64,000 nt of DNA from Ruegeria sp. A3M17 (GCF_003318255.1 NZ_QOCF01000018.1:124001-188000), one strand, 5' to 3'. Shown: positions 8,160-18,293, counted from the stretch's first letter. Notes: a model not told the origin generated them from the sequence alone. Made by a program: numbers and translations.

Positions 8160-8642
8160 GCCTGAACTTCAATTGGAGGTTTGCCGGTGCGCTTTGTCTT
8201 TGGAAGCTTTTTCCAAACTAAAAACGGCACAAAAAAACCAGCTTCGCGGTCCGAGTGAGCGGAGGGGTCGCGAAGCCGGTCAATTTCCTCCTACTGGGTG
8301 ATAGTCGGAGGCTGGGATGCACATGTATGGGACGTGCAAGATCATAAAAACATGAATTTACAAGTTTCGCTAAATGGAAATGGGATAGCCAAAAACCCAT
8401 TCGAATAGGTGATGTATCCAAAAGTATAGTATGCGGATGTGTCATTTCTCTTGAATGTACCAAATGGCACTTCCGCTTGAGCGGGGACTCCGAACTCTAG
8501 GGGTTTGAATAAGGTTCAGAGTTACTGGGCAATCCTGCAGATTTAGAAGAATGCATCTTATGTTTGAGCAGGACAGTAGAAACACCATGCACCGCTGGCC
8601 TGGCAAGAATCTTTAACTGATAACAATGAAAAAGTAGACGGT
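8160..8642. other. Gene-poor, AT-richer stretch between the membrane peptides and a tRNA
   Basis: About 480 bases without a convincing gene. It contains a terminator pointing along the minus strand (8231-8280). A minus-strand frame across 8218-8463 runs straight through that terminator and looks spurious. No inverted-repeat transposon ends or integrase remnants are seen, and no copy of the adjacent tRNA 3' end was found here. Confidence 0.5.
8231..8280 (-). terminator. Rho-independent terminator on the minus strand
   Basis: Reading the minus strand, GCTTCGCG pairs with CGCGAAGC (8269-8276 with 8241-8248) around a 20-base loop, extended outward by ACC/GGT after one mismatch, and is followed by seven T. 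The only recognised minus-strand gene upstream is the CAT-anticodon tRNA, 363 bases away, so it may end a long tRNA precursor or an unannotated RNA. Confidence 0.65.
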
Positions 8643-8719
8643 GGTAGGCCCGGCAGGACTTGAACCCGCAACCAAAGCGTTATGAGCGCTCTGCTCTAAC
8701 CAATTGAGCTACAGGCCCG
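8643..8719 (-). tRNA. tRNA with CAT anticodon, probably tRNA-Ile2 (lysidine type), possibly elongator tRNA-Met
   Basis: Seventy-seven bases with encoded CCA. The anticodon loop is CTCATAA on a GAGCG/CGCTT stem, followed by variable loop TGGTT and T-loop TTCAAGT. This resembles the minor tRNA-Ile whose CAT anticodon is modified to lysidine more than elongator tRNA-Met, but the call rests on similarity and needs a model-based classifier. On the minus strand a TTGACG at 8754-8759 sits 17 bases before a weak -10 box, a plausible promoter. Confidence 0.85.
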
Positions 8720-8825
8720 CCTGAGCGCTTTGAGTACCATGGTGAACAGCCGCGTCAAGCCTGACCGTTGCAACAAGTCGCACAATCGAATAACCCGCGC
8801 GGGAACCATTCATAAGGGGCTGGCC

Positions 8826-9872
8826 ATGACCACGGGCAAGAACGGAATCACCTATGCCGATGCAGGCGTTGATATTGATGCGGGGAATGCCCTTGTCGAC
8901 CGGATCAAGCCGGCCGCAAAACGCACTAACCGCTCGGGCGTGATGAGCGGGCTGGGCGGATTTGGCGCTCTGTTTGATTTGAAGGCCGCCGGGTACCAGG
9001 ACCCGATTCTGGTTGGGGCCACTGACGGAGTGGGCACCAAGCTGCGCATCGCCATTGATACCGGTGTTGTCGACGGTGTGGGCATCGACCTTGTGGCCAT
9101 GTGCGTCAATGACCTGATCTGTCAGGGAGCTGAGCCGCTGTTTTTCCTTGATTATTTTGCGACCGGCAAGCTGGATACCGACACAGCCGCACGGATTATC
9201 GAAGGCATTGCCGAAGGCTGTGTCCAATCCGGATGCGCCCTGATCGGCGGTGAAACCGCGGAAATGCCCGGCATGTACCCAGATGGCGATTTCGATCTGG
9301 CCGGGTTCTCGGTTGGCGCGATGGAACGTGGGGCTCACCTGCCGGCCGGTGTTCAAGAGGGCGACGTGCTGTTGGGGTTGGCCTCGAACGGCGTGCATTC
9401 CAACGGGTACTCCCTGGTGCGCAAACTGGTCGAGATTTCGGGTCTGGGCTGGGATGCTGCCTCGCCGTTCAGTGAGGGATCGCTGGGCGAAGCTCTGCTG
9501 ACACCCACACGTCTGTATGTGAAGCCAGCTCTGCAGGCGATCCGGGCAGGGGGCGTTCATGCACTGGCTCATATCACTGGCGGTGGCCTGACCGAAAACC
9601 TGCCGCGCGTGTTGCCCGAGGGGCTGGGCGCTGAGATTGACCTGAATGCTTGGTACCTGCCGCCTGTATTTCGCTGGATGGCCGAAACCGGTGGGATTGT
9701 TGAGGCTGAGATGCTGAAAACCTTCAACTGCGGCATTGGCATGATCGTAGCGTGTGACCCGGATCGCGCAGATGATCTGGCGGCGTTGCTGGCCGACGCG
9801 GGCGAAACGGTGGCGCGGATCGGCACTGTGACCGGGACAGCGGGCATGGCCTATTCGGGCACCCTGTTGTGA
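8826..9872 (+). CDS. purM: Phosphoribosylformylglycinamidine cyclo-ligase (AIR synthetase)
   Basis: Cytosolic purine biosynthesis enzyme that closes the imidazole ring of AIR using ATP. The 348-residue product shows the nucleotide-binding segment [12 protein letters not shown] near residue 41, [11 protein letters not shown] near residue 60, [20 protein letters not shown] near residue 95, the [11 protein letters not shown] segment near residue 142 and [15 protein letters not shown] near residue 250. ATG 8826 is preceded by AAGGGG. The frame stays open further upstream to 8730, but that part has no family resemblance. The TGA stop overlaps the GTG start of purN. Confidence 0.96.
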   Translation: MTTGKNGITYADAGVDIDAGNALVDRIKPAAKRTNRSGVMSGLGGFGALFDLKAAGYQDPILVGATDGVGTKLRIAIDTGVVDGVGIDLVAMCVNDLICQGAEPLFFLDYFATGKLDTDTAARIIEGIAEGCVQSGCALIGGETAEMPGMYPDGDFDLAGFSVGAMERGAHLPAGVQEGDVLLGLASNGVHSNGYSLVRKLVEISGLGWDAASPFSEGSLGEALLTPTRLYVKPALQAIRAGGVHALAHITGGGLTENLPRVLPEGLGAEIDLNAWYLPPVFRWMAETGGIVEAEMLKTFNCGIGMIVACDPDRADDLAALLADAGETVARIGTVTGTAGMAYSGTLL

Positions 9873-10465
9873 GCCACAAGCGCGTCGCAATTCTGATCTC
9901 GGGTGGTGGCTCGAACATGGTGTCGCTGGTTGACAGCATGACCGGCGACCACCCTGCGCGGCCCTGTCTGGTTCTGTCCAATGACGCGAATGCGGGTGGC
10001 CTGACAAAGGCGGCAGAGCGCGGCATTCCGACCGCGTCGGTGGATCACCGCCCGTACAAGGGCGACCGCGCCGCGTTCGAGGCTGAGTTTCTGAAACCGT
10101 TGGAAGAGGCGCAACCCGATATCGTTTGCCTCGCCGGGTTCATGCGCGTTCTGACGGGCGATTTCGTTTCGCGTTTTCAGGGGCGGATGCTGAATATCCA
10201 CCCTTCGCTTCTGCCGAAATACAAGGGTCTCAATACCCACGCGCGCGCTATTGAAGTCGGGGATGCTGAACATGGATGTTCGGTCCACGAAGTCACCGCA
10301 GCTTTGGATGACGGACCGATCCTTGGGCAGGCGCGGGTGAATATTGAACCGGGTGATACGTCAGAGGCATTGGCCGCGCGGGTGCTGGTATGGGAACACA
10401 AACTCTACCCTACAGTGTTGCGCCGTTACGCCAGTGGGGATCGGACTCCGGTGTTGCTGCCCTGA
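9869..10465 (+). CDS. purN: Phosphoribosylglycinamide formyltransferase
   Basis: Transfers a formyl group from 10-formyltetrahydrofolate to GAR in purine biosynthesis. The 198-residue product carries the N-terminal ISGGGSNM segment and the catalytic stretch [18 protein letters not shown] near residue 109, followed by [19 protein letters not shown]. It starts with GTG 9869 overlapping the purM stop (GTGA), so purM-purN is a coupled two-gene unit. Confidence 0.95.
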   Translation: MSHKRVAILISGGGSNMVSLVDSMTGDHPARPCLVLSNDANAGGLTKAAERGIPTASVDHRPYKGDRAAFEAEFLKPLEEAQPDIVCLAGFMRVLTGDFVSRFQGRMLNIHPSLLPKYKGLNTHARAIEVGDAEHGCSVHEVTAALDDGPILGQARVNIEPGDTSEALAARVLVWEHKLYPTVLRRYASGDRTPVLLP

Positions 10466-10581
10466 ACGTCTCAGGATGATTTACACCCGCGTCAAATTCA
10501 TCCTATGGTCCGCAATACGGCTGGGTACGGAATGAAACAGACAATCAGCCGCACAGAACAAGAGCAAGAACAGCACCGCGC

Positions 10582-11739
10582 ATGAAAACCCTGACGACGA
10601 CGCAAGAGCTGGCCGATTTCTGCAAGGCCGCGGCGGAATATGACTATGTCACCGTAGATACCGAGTTTCTGCGCGAACGGACTTACTATTCAAAACTCTG
10701 TTTGGTGCAGCTTGCGGTTCCATCTGACAATGAAGACAGCGCCGTTCTGGTTGATCCTTTGGCCGATGGCCTGTCGCTGGATCCGCTTTATGAGCTGTTC
10801 CGCGATGAAAGCGTGGTCAAGGTATTCCACGCCGCGCGACAGGATCTTGAGATTTTCTGGGTCGAGGCGTCCGTATTCCCGCAACCTCTGTTCGACACCC
10901 AGGTCGCCGCGATGGTTTGCGGCTTTGGCGAGCAGGTGGGATATGAGACTTTGGTGCGCAAAATCTGCAAAGAAGGCGTCGACAAAACCTCGCGCTTTAC
11001 CGATTGGTCACGTCGGCCACTGACAGATGCGCAAAAGACCTATGCACTGGCGGATGTCACGCATCTGCGGCAGATCTACGAATATCTGGCGGCCCAGTTG
11101 AACAAGTCGCAGCGTAGCCATTGGGTATCCGAAGAGTTGCGCACCCTGACCCAGCCCGGAACTTACGATATCCGTCCCCAAGATGCATGGAAGCGGGTGA
11201 AGACCCGCACTAATTCGGCCAAGTTCCTGGCCGTCGTGCGCGAGTTGGCGCAGTTTCGCGAAGCCTATGCGCAGGAGAACAACGTTCCGCGCAGCCGTGT
11301 GTTCAAGGATGACGCGCTTATCGAACTTGCCTCGACCAAGCCGAAAACGCCATCGGATCTTGGCGGATCGCGCTTGCTGCTGCGCGAGGCGCGCAAAGGT
11401 GCGATTGCCGATGGTATTCTGGCGTCGGTGAAACGGGGGGTGAATTGCCCTGCCGATCAATTACCGCAGGTCGATAACAGCCGTGACAAGCTAAAGATCA
11501 ACCCGGCGCTTGCCGATCTGTTGCGCGTGTTGCTCAAGTCCAAAACCGAAAGCTCGGGCGTAGCGGCCAAGTTGATCGCAACCAGTTCCGAACTGGACCA
11601 GTTGGCTGCGGGCGAGCGCAAGCTGCCTTCAATGTCAGGCTGGCGATTTGAGGTGTTTGGCGAGGATGCTCTGAAACTGTGTGACGGCAAGATCGCTCTG
11701 GCCGCCAAGGGGCAATCCGTACAAGTCGTGTCGCTTTAG
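10582..11739 (+). CDS. rnd: Ribonuclease D
   Basis: 3'-to-5' exoribonuclease that trims the 3' ends of tRNA and other small RNAs. The 385-residue product begins with the DEDD exonuclease domain: VDTEFLRE (D26, E28), FHAARQDLEIF near residue 85 and YALADVTHL near residue 155. An HRDC-type helical domain follows around 205-285 with FREAYAQENNVPRSRVFKDD. It lies 116 bases after purN and converges with a lipoprotein gene, leaving only six bases between the two stops. Confidence 0.93.
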   Translation: MKTLTTTQELADFCKAAAEYDYVTVDTEFLRERTYYSKLCLVQLAVPSDNEDSAVLVDPLADGLSLDPLYELFRDESVVKVFHAARQDLEIFWVEASVFPQPLFDTQVAAMVCGFGEQVGYETLVRKICKEGVDKTSRFTDWSRRPLTDAQKTYALADVTHLRQIYEYLAAQLNKSQRSHWVSEELRTLTQPGTYDIRPQDAWKRVKTRTNSAKFLAVVRELAQFREAYAQENNVPRSRVFKDDALIELASTKPKTPSDLGGSRLLLREARKGAIADGILASVKRGVNCPADQLPQVDNSRDKLKINPALADLLRVLLKSKTESSGVAAKLIATSSELDQLAAGERKLPSMSGWRFEVFGEDALKLCDGKIALAAKGQSVQVVSL

Positions 11740-11745
11740 CGGTGG

Positions 11746-12270
11746 TTAACGCCGCCGGGACTCTAGTGCATTCTGTTCGCCACGAACGCGAACCAGACGG
11801 ATGTTTCGCAGCTCGGCCCGGCCAACCGTTGTGGCATCATTGACCTCACGCGACCTTTCAGAGCCTTGATTGGTCGCATAGCTTGGGTAACTGACTTCGA
11901 ACGTGTATTCCAGAATGCCGTTTTTTTCGTTCTCTTCGTTTTCCACGCGGACAAGGCGCGCATTGTAAGCCCCCTGTCTTGAGGCCGTACCTTTGACATA
12001 GATGATTGCCCCGGTAGGCGTGGGGTCGATGCGTAGCTCATCTACCTTGGTTATAGCAAAGCCGATCACTTCCTTTTCAGGTCGCGAAAACAGGCCCGGG
12101 CCGTCACGCCCTTCGGGCACCAGAGCATCAGCTTCGTTTACGGATACTTCAGTAGGGGCGGGTGTACTGGACCCGAACCAATTGGTCGGGTTCACGCGCG
12201 ACTCGCTCCAGCCGCTGCAGGCCGCCAGTGCCAGAGTGCTGACCAATAGAAGAGGTGTTGATTTTTTCAT
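11746..12270 (-). CDS. Putative lipoprotein of unknown function (174 aa)
   Basis: The N-terminus MKKSTPLLLVSTLALAAC is a signal peptide with the lipobox LAAC, so the mature protein should be lipid-anchored at Cys18 in the cell envelope. A low-complexity linker follows, then a soluble domain of about 110 residues containing AYNARLVRVENEENEKNG and a basic tail. The family is not recognised beyond roseobacter-type lipoproteins. It faces away from sufE with about 139 bases between their starts. Confidence 0.75.
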   Translation of the reverse strand: MKKSTPLLLVSTLALAACSGWSESRVNPTNWFGSSTPAPTEVSVNEADALVPEGRDGPGLFSRPEKEVIGFAITKVDELRIDPTPTGAIIYVKGTASRQGAYNARLVRVENEENEKNGILEYTFEVSYPSYATNQGSERSREVNDATTVGRAELRNIRLVRVRGEQNALESRRR

Positions 12271-12409
12271 GGTCCCAAAGCCCAGAGAAGTATTTTCAGC
12301 AATGGGTTATCGTAAATTCCAAAGATTGAAAACCCACACCGGGGCTGGACAGGTGCCCAACAGAGGCATAGGTCACAAATGTGATCGCAACAAAAAGGAC
12401 CGCTGCGAA

Positions 12410-12820
12410 ATGGCAACGCCTGCCTTTGAGGAAATCGTCGAGGATTTTGAGTTTCTGGATGACTGGGAAGACCGGTATCGCCACGTCATTGATCAGGGCA
12501 AGGCGATGGAGCCGCTGGAAGATGCTCTCAAAGTGCCAGCCACCAAGGTGCACGGCTGTGCCAGTCAGGTGTGGTTGCACCCCGTGATCGAGGGCGGTGT
12601 TTTCCGGTTCGACGGTGACAGCGACGCGCTGATCGTGCGCGGGCTGATTGCGGTGTTGCGGTCTTTGTACAATGGCCTGCCCGTGGCCGAAGTCCCAAAG
12701 GTCGACGCGGGCGGCGAGTTGGCGCGCCTAGGGTTGAACGATCACCTGTCCGCACAGCGGTCTAACGGTTTGCGGTCGATGATCGAGCGTATCCGCGACG
12801 TCGCGCAAGAGAACGCTTGA
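12410..12820 (+). CDS. sufE: Cysteine desulfuration protein SufE
   Basis: Accepts persulfide sulfur from the SufS cysteine desulfurase for Fe-S cluster assembly. The 136-residue product has the usual length, with the acceptor cysteine in KVHGCASQVW at residue 50 and a LRSLYNGLPVAEV segment near residue 84. ATG 12410 has AGGA upstream; the frame extends further 5' but only through sequence antisense to the lipoprotein. No other suf gene is in the window. Confidence 0.92.
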   Translation: MATPAFEEIVEDFEFLDDWEDRYRHVIDQGKAMEPLEDALKVPATKVHGCASQVWLHPVIEGGVFRFDGDSDALIVRGLIAVLRSLYNGLPVAEVPKVDAGGELARLGLNDHLSAQRSNGLRSMIERIRDVAQENA

Positions 12821-12823
12821 TAA

Positions 12824-13492
12824 TCAGGCGGTCGGCTTGCGGCTGGCCCACTCGGTCAGGGTGTTTTCCAGATCGCCATAGCCGGTGAAGCGGCGTTCAA
12901 ACGTCAACCCCAACCGTTCGGCGCATTCCTGCGCGCGTGCCGTCAGGTCCGGGTCGTCTGTCTGGGCTTGATACACAAGCTTGGTATAGTTCCCGAAATA
13001 CATGTCCCGCAGCTGGGGGTGACGGTCCAGGCCCAGCGGTTTCCACACAAAGGCGTCAAACTGACGGGCTAGAAAATCCGTTAGGTAGAAGGCTGTCGTT
13101 TCATCATCGCCATGGTCTTCAAAGGCCTGATTTCCTTCGAAAAATGAATAGCAATGCGGGCCTTTGATCATCTCGATACCCATCTCTTCGCAGGCCTTCT
13201 GCAACAGCCCGCCGGTGCCGCAATCGGCATAGACGACGAAGATCTGGTCAAAGTTACCGCGGTGCTTGTTAACGGCTTCTTCGACGGCTTGTGTAATTCG
13301 TTCAGGGTGAACGTGCAGTATGGCGGGCAGGCAGGTCAGGGTCATATGATCCCAGCCGTTGCGCTTTTTCAGATGCAGGATTTCACGCGCCAACGCACCG
13401 CATGCCAATAGCAGTATGTCGCCTTGCCGAGTGTCCTCGGTATAGCCTTTTGTCGTCAGGCTTGCATCATCCGGTGCGTTGTTCTGCTGCAT
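12824..13492 (-). CDS. DUF1638 domain protein, probably linked to corrinoid-dependent methyl transfer
   Basis: Protein of 222 residues with the DUF1638 pattern: LLACGALAREIL near residue 27, CLPAILHVHPERI near residue 53, FVVYADCGTGG near residue 83 and a GPHCYSFFEG segment near residue 111. Family knowledge: DUF1638 genes commonly sit beside methylamine/betaine-type corrinoid proteins and methyltransferases, but their reaction is not established. The corrinoid protein gene at 14760 lies on the same strand just beyond a Hint-domain gene, which fits. ATG 13492 is chosen because AGGA lies about nine bases upstream; an earlier ATG at 13522 lacks a ribosome-binding site. Confidence 0.8.
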   Translation of the reverse strand: MQQNNAPDDASLTTKGYTEDTRQGDILLLACGALAREILHLKKRNGWDHMTLTCLPAILHVHPERITQAVEEAVNKHRGNFDQIFVVYADCGTGGLLQKACEEMGIEMIKGPHCYSFFEGNQAFEDHGDDETTAFYLTDFLARQFDAFVWKPLGLDRHPQLRDMYFGNYTKLVYQAQTDDPDLTARAQECAERLGLTFERRFTGYGDLENTLTEWASRKPTA

Positions 13493-13567
13493 GGTAAATT
13501 TCCTAAAGGATTGCAGCATCAAAGAATGAATGACGGTTCAAGGCAAGCCCGCTTCCGACATCCCGTG

Positions 13568-14602
13568 TCAGGCCACCGACGCACGCGTTTCAAAAGATTG
13601 AAGCGATGGGCGGGCAGGGGGACCATAAGCGGTGATCCCGTGGCTGGCCAGTTCCGGAAACAGCGACAGGATCTCTTGCCGTGTTTCATCCTCAAAACTG
13701 TTCCACGCCTGGATTCCGGGGTGAAAGCTCTCGCTCAGGCAACCTTCGCCCCAGATCAGTTCGTGCTGATCGAACATCAGATGGTAATAGGTCACAAGAC
13801 CGCCGGGCTTCATCACGATATCGCGGCCGTTTATCAAGTGCTTGGCAGGCGCCAACGCCTCGGCGTGGCCCGTATGCAACTCGACCCGCCAGTCGCTGAT
13901 CAGCATCCTGTGCTGTTGCGACACCAACAGATCGCGATCATTGCCAAGCGCACCCGCCTTGATCAACACAGGCGTAAACACCCCCGAGGCGCGCGCAGTT
14001 TGCGAACCGACCCAGCGCAGCGTTTGCAACCCATGATCCAGCGTCGGAATCCTGTCGCCCACGGGCAGATTCTCGACCTTGACCAGCCCGCGATCGGTCT
14101 TGATCAGAGTGCCGGTCGTGAAACATCTGGCGATGTCCCATTCTTGCCGGTTCGAGTTTAGTCCCGACGCGTCATCGGTTCTGACGCTGTTCAAAGTAAG
14201 AGATCTAATGCCTTGGTCTTCCAACGCGGCCTGATCCGAATTGTTTGAAAATTCAGGCACCAGAAAGGTGTTGCCGAATGCATCTTGGGCAATGACAGCG
14301 GTTATGTTGGCTGTTGTTCCGTCGACGTATGTGATCGTGGCATTATATTCGACGGCCGCGTCAAATTCAGTTTGTTGACCGTCGATTGTGAAATCATCGA
14401 GGTCGACAGTCCCATCATTTTGGTAGGTTTGGCCCGGATTTCCGACAGGGCTCCATACAACCGCGTTGTTTAGAAGGGGATCGCCGGGTCCGCCAAAAGT
14501 TTGCCCAACAAGGGCGTCTGCGTTTTCTGCTGTATTGTTGCCCTCAGTGGGGTCAATAATACTAAGTTGGCCAAGAAAAATAGCATTAAACGTCGTAGGC
14601 AT
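13568..14602 (-). CDS. Hint-domain (Hedgehog/intein-like) protein
   Basis: Product of 344 residues. The first 155 residues are acidic, Asn/Asp-rich and beta-prone, lack a signal peptide and look like an exported or cell-surface domain. The Hint domain begins at RCFTTGTLIKTDRG near residue 158, where a cysteine nucleophile starts the self-processing fold, and continues through LLVSQQHRMLI and HLMFDQHELIWGEGCLSESF to about residue 310. Family knowledge: such Hint_2 proteins are numerous in Rhodobacteraceae, and their biological role is poorly known. It interrupts the pair of DUF1638 and corrinoid genes on the same strand. Its ribosome-binding site (GGGTG) is weak. Confidence 0.85.
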   Translation of the reverse strand: MPTTFNAIFLGQLSIIDPTEGNNTAENADALVGQTFGGPGDPLLNNAVVWSPVGNPGQTYQNDGTVDLDDFTIDGQQTEFDAAVEYNATITYVDGTTANITAVIAQDAFGNTFLVPEFSNNSDQAALEDQGIRSLTLNSVRTDDASGLNSNRQEWDIARCFTTGTLIKTDRGLVKVENLPVGDRIPTLDHGLQTLRWVGSQTARASGVFTPVLIKAGALGNDRDLLVSQQHRMLISDWRVELHTGHAEALAPAKHLINGRDIVMKPGGLVTYYHLMFDQHELIWGEGCLSESFHPGIQAWNSFEDETRQEILSLFPELASHGITAYGPPARPSLQSFETRASVA

Positions 14603-14708
14603 AACACACCCAATATGTACTCGTTAACAACACGTGCGTCACAACAGATTCGCACAATCACAATTGACAGGTAATAAAACCTGTACTGCTTATCAAGCCG
14701 TTGAAGAC

Positions 14709-14735
14709 AAAAAAGCCGCCCCGGAAAGGGCGGCC
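14709..14735 (-). terminator. Rho-independent terminator of the corrinoid protein gene
   Basis: On the minus strand GCCGCCC pairs with GGGCGGC across a six-base loop and is followed by a run of T. It lies 25 bases past the corrinoid gene stop, so the Hint gene downstream must have its own promoter. Confidence 0.8.
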
Positions 14736-14759
14736 TTGATCATTTCCGTGTTACCTGGA

Positions 14760-15458
14760 TCAACTGGCCAGTTGGTTGTGCTTGCGGGATACAAACTCTT
14801 TGGCAGTTTCCACCGCTACCGCTGCGTCACGGCAATAGGCATCTGCGCCGATGGCCTTGCCGAATTCCTCGTTCAGAGGGGCGCCGCCAACCAGTACGAT
14901 GTAATCTTCACGCCGTCCCTGTTCGATCAGCGTGTCGATAACCACTTTCATGTAGGGCATCGTAGTGGTCAGCAGGGCCGACATGCCCAGAATGTCTGGC
15001 TGTTCGGAATCCAGGGCTTCCAGATAGTTTTCGACCGGGTTGTTGATGCCGATATCGACAACTTCGAAACCAGCGCCTTCCATCATCATCGACACCAGGT
15101 TTTTGCCGATATCGTGAATGTCGCCCTTAACGGTGCCGATCACCATCTTGCCAACACGCGGCGCGCCGGTTTCGGCCAGCAGTGGCTTGAGGATCGTCAT
15201 CCCACCCTTCATCGCGTTGGCGGCCAGCAGAACCTCGGGCACGAACAGAATGCCGTCCCGGAAATCGTGGCCCACGATGGTCATGCCACCGACCAATGCT
15301 TTGGTCAGGATGTCATATGGTGTCCATCCGCGTTCAAGCAGGATGTTCACAGCTTCCTCGATCTCTTCTTTCAGGCCGTCATAAAGATCGTCGAACATCT
15401 GCTCGACAAGTTCGTCGTCGTTGAGTTCGGACAGGACGATGTCTTCTTCATCGGACAT
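14760..15458 (-). CDS. Methyltransferase corrinoid protein (MtbC/MttC-like, B12-binding)
   Basis: Corrinoid protein of 232 residues that shuttles a methyl group on cobalamin between a substrate methyltransferase and a second acceptor. An N-terminal helical B12-binding domain spans about 8-95. It is followed by a Rossmann-like cobalamin domain with the signature GDIHDIGKN (D113, H115, G118), whose His should ligate cobalt, and by MSALLTTTM and VGGAPLN segments. ATG 15458 is preferred, with AGGGA upstream; ATG 15521 would add 21 unusual residues. Its methyltransferase partner is not adjacent. The MttB-family gene at 41904 is the best candidate in the window, which is inference. Confidence 0.9.
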   Translation of the reverse strand: MSDEEDIVLSELNDDELVEQMFDDLYDGLKEEIEEAVNILLERGWTPYDILTKALVGGMTIVGHDFRDGILFVPEVLLAANAMKGGMTILKPLLAETGAPRVGKMVIGTVKGDIHDIGKNLVSMMMEGAGFEVVDIGINNPVENYLEALDSEQPDILGMSALLTTTMPYMKVVIDTLIEQGRREDYIVLVGGAPLNEEFGKAIGADAYCRDAAVAVETAKEFVSRKHNQLAS

Positions 15459-15757
15459 GGGGCATTTCCCTGTGCTGGGCGGGCCATCGGCCCGTGGTGG
15501 CATTTTTTCCGTTTTGGCCATTTCGTCGCAGTTAGACTGTTACGATTGCGACCTCGGCGGTTCCGGGACCGACCTATACGTCAAATTGTTTGCGATCACG
15601 ATGGAATTATCTGCAACAACATCCTGCAATCTGTTCACAGACGGGGAAAAATCAGGCGCCCAGGATCGGGGGGAGTAGGGCGTTTCGCGCAGTTTTCCTT
15701 GTCGCCTGGCGATTCAGGGTTTATTGATTCTTGAGTGAGAACGTAACGGGAACAAAT
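15459..15757. other. Divergent intergenic region between the corrinoid gene and a radical SAM gene
   Basis: About 300 bases without a gene. A small stem, CGGGCC-ATC-GGCCCG at 15480-15494, lies 22-36 bases upstream of the corrinoid start and would be in its leader RNA. No cobalamin riboswitch B12-box sequence is apparent. Confidence 0.4.
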
Positions 15758-16822
15758 ATGCCTGCACTCAACATAAAGGCCCGCGGCGTGGCCAGTAATG
15801 ACTCAGGCAGATTCGAACGCTTTGCGACCGAGGCCTGCGACGATGGCTGGGAGATGGAGGAGGAGCTTCCTCAACTCAGAACCGAGGTCCGGGAAGAGGT
15901 TGCGCGCAGTGTGGTCACCTACAACCGATCGCCCGATCTGCCGTTCGACCGCTCAATCAACCCGTATCGGGGGTGCGAGCATGGGTGTGTGTACTGTTTT
16001 GCCCGCCCGACACATGCCTATCTGGGGTTGTCGCCGGGATTGGATTTTGAAACCCGGCTGATTGCGCGGCCTAACGCGGCCGAGGTTCTGAGGAAAGAAC
16101 TGTCCTCGGCCCGGTACAAAGTGGCGACCATTGCGATGGGGACAAACACCGACCCTTATCAACCGATCGAGAAATGCCACCGGATCACAAGGGCTTGCCT
16201 GCAGGTCCTGCAAGAGTTCCAGCACCCGGTCGCAATCGTGACCAAAGGCGCGATGATCGAGCGGGACTTGGATATCCTTGCACCTATGGCGCAGCTTGGA
16301 CTGGTTCGGGTCGGTGTTTCCTTGACCACTTTGGACCCGGCCTTGTCCCGGCGGATGGAACCCCGCGCGCCATCCCCTGTGCGACGGTTGGCAACGATCC
16401 GACGGCTGACCGATGCAGGCGTGCCAGTGCGCGTCATGACATCCCCCTTAATACCGGGTCTGACGGATCACGAATTGGAAACCATGCTGGACGCCGGGGC
16501 CGATGCCGGGGCGGATGCCGCAAGCTGGATCATGCTGCGTCTTCCGCGCGAAGTTTCTGAGCTGTGGCAATCCTGGTTGCAGCAGCATGAGCCGGCGCGG
16601 GCAGAAAAAGTCATGTCCAAACTGCGCGAAATGCACGGTGGTCGTGACTATGATCCGCGCTGGGGGCACCGCATGCGGGGTGAGGGAGAGTATGCCGGGC
16701 TGGTGGCCAAGCGGTTCAAGCTCGCGGTCAAACGTTTGGGGCTGGCCACAAAAACACCGCCGCTCCGATGTGATCTGTTTTCAAGGCCCGCGCAGGCCGG
16801 GGATCAACTGACGTTATTCTGA
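15758..16822 (+). CDS. PA0069/Rv2578c-family radical SAM protein
   Basis: Radical S-adenosylmethionine protein of 354 residues. The cluster-binding motif is CEHGCVYC with cysteines at 73, 77 and 80, preceded by FDRSINPYRG. Later segments include AMGTNTDPYQPIE near residue 129, TKGAMIERDLDIL near residue 167, VGVSLTTLD and SPLIPGLTDHEL near residue 235. The substrate of this family is not established; it is distantly like spore photoproduct lyase/SplB-type proteins. ATG 15758 is chosen over the upstream TTG 15731 because of the purine-rich ACGGGA before it. Confidence 0.85.
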   Translation: MPALNIKARGVASNDSGRFERFATEACDDGWEMEEELPQLRTEVREEVARSVVTYNRSPDLPFDRSINPYRGCEHGCVYCFARPTHAYLGLSPGLDFETRLIARPNAAEVLRKELSSARYKVATIAMGTNTDPYQPIEKCHRITRACLQVLQEFQHPVAIVTKGAMIERDLDILAPMAQLGLVRVGVSLTTLDPALSRRMEPRAPSPVRRLATIRRLTDAGVPVRVMTSPLIPGLTDHELETMLDAGADAGADAASWIMLRLPREVSELWQSWLQQHEPARAEKVMSKLREMHGGRDYDPRWGHRMRGEGEYAGLVAKRFKLAVKRLGLATKTPPLRCDLFSRPAQAGDQLTLF

Positions 16823-16828
16823 AACGAA

Positions 16829-16858
16829 AAACGCCCCGGACAGGCGTCCGAGGCGTTT
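16829..16858. terminator. Bidirectional terminator between the radical SAM gene and gltA
   Basis: AAACGCC at 16829 pairs with GGCGTTT ending at 16858, with an inner CGGA/TCCG helix. A-rich sequence before and T-rich sequence after the stem allow use from both convergent genes. Confidence 0.65.
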
Positions 16859-16876
16859 CGAAATTGCAACCGGCAA

Positions 16877-18172
<1,296 letters not shown>

Positions 18173-18293
18173 AGTGTCCCTTCCTCATTCTTACGCATGT
18201 CGAATCGCTGTCCGACCTTGCGGGCAACGGCTGCGCGCGGGCGCGCAGTCCGGGTGTTAGCGGAGCAGCGTTACCCAAATATGAAGATTGGGT

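Noticed and set aside
8218-8463. An 81-codon minus-strand frame
   Set aside because: It runs through a strong terminator hairpin and has no family match or good ribosome-binding site.
8160-8719. tRNA-adjacent integrated element
   Set aside because: No integrase, transposase or duplicated tRNA 3' end was found; only composition hints at transfer.
8709-10007. A 432-codon minus-strand frame over purM
   Set aside because: Antisense shadow of purM/purN with no recognisable domain.
14634-15734. A 366-codon plus-strand frame across the corrinoid gene
   Set aside because: It is antisense to the corrinoid protein, whose B12-binding motif is unmistakable; the predicted product has shadow-like composition.
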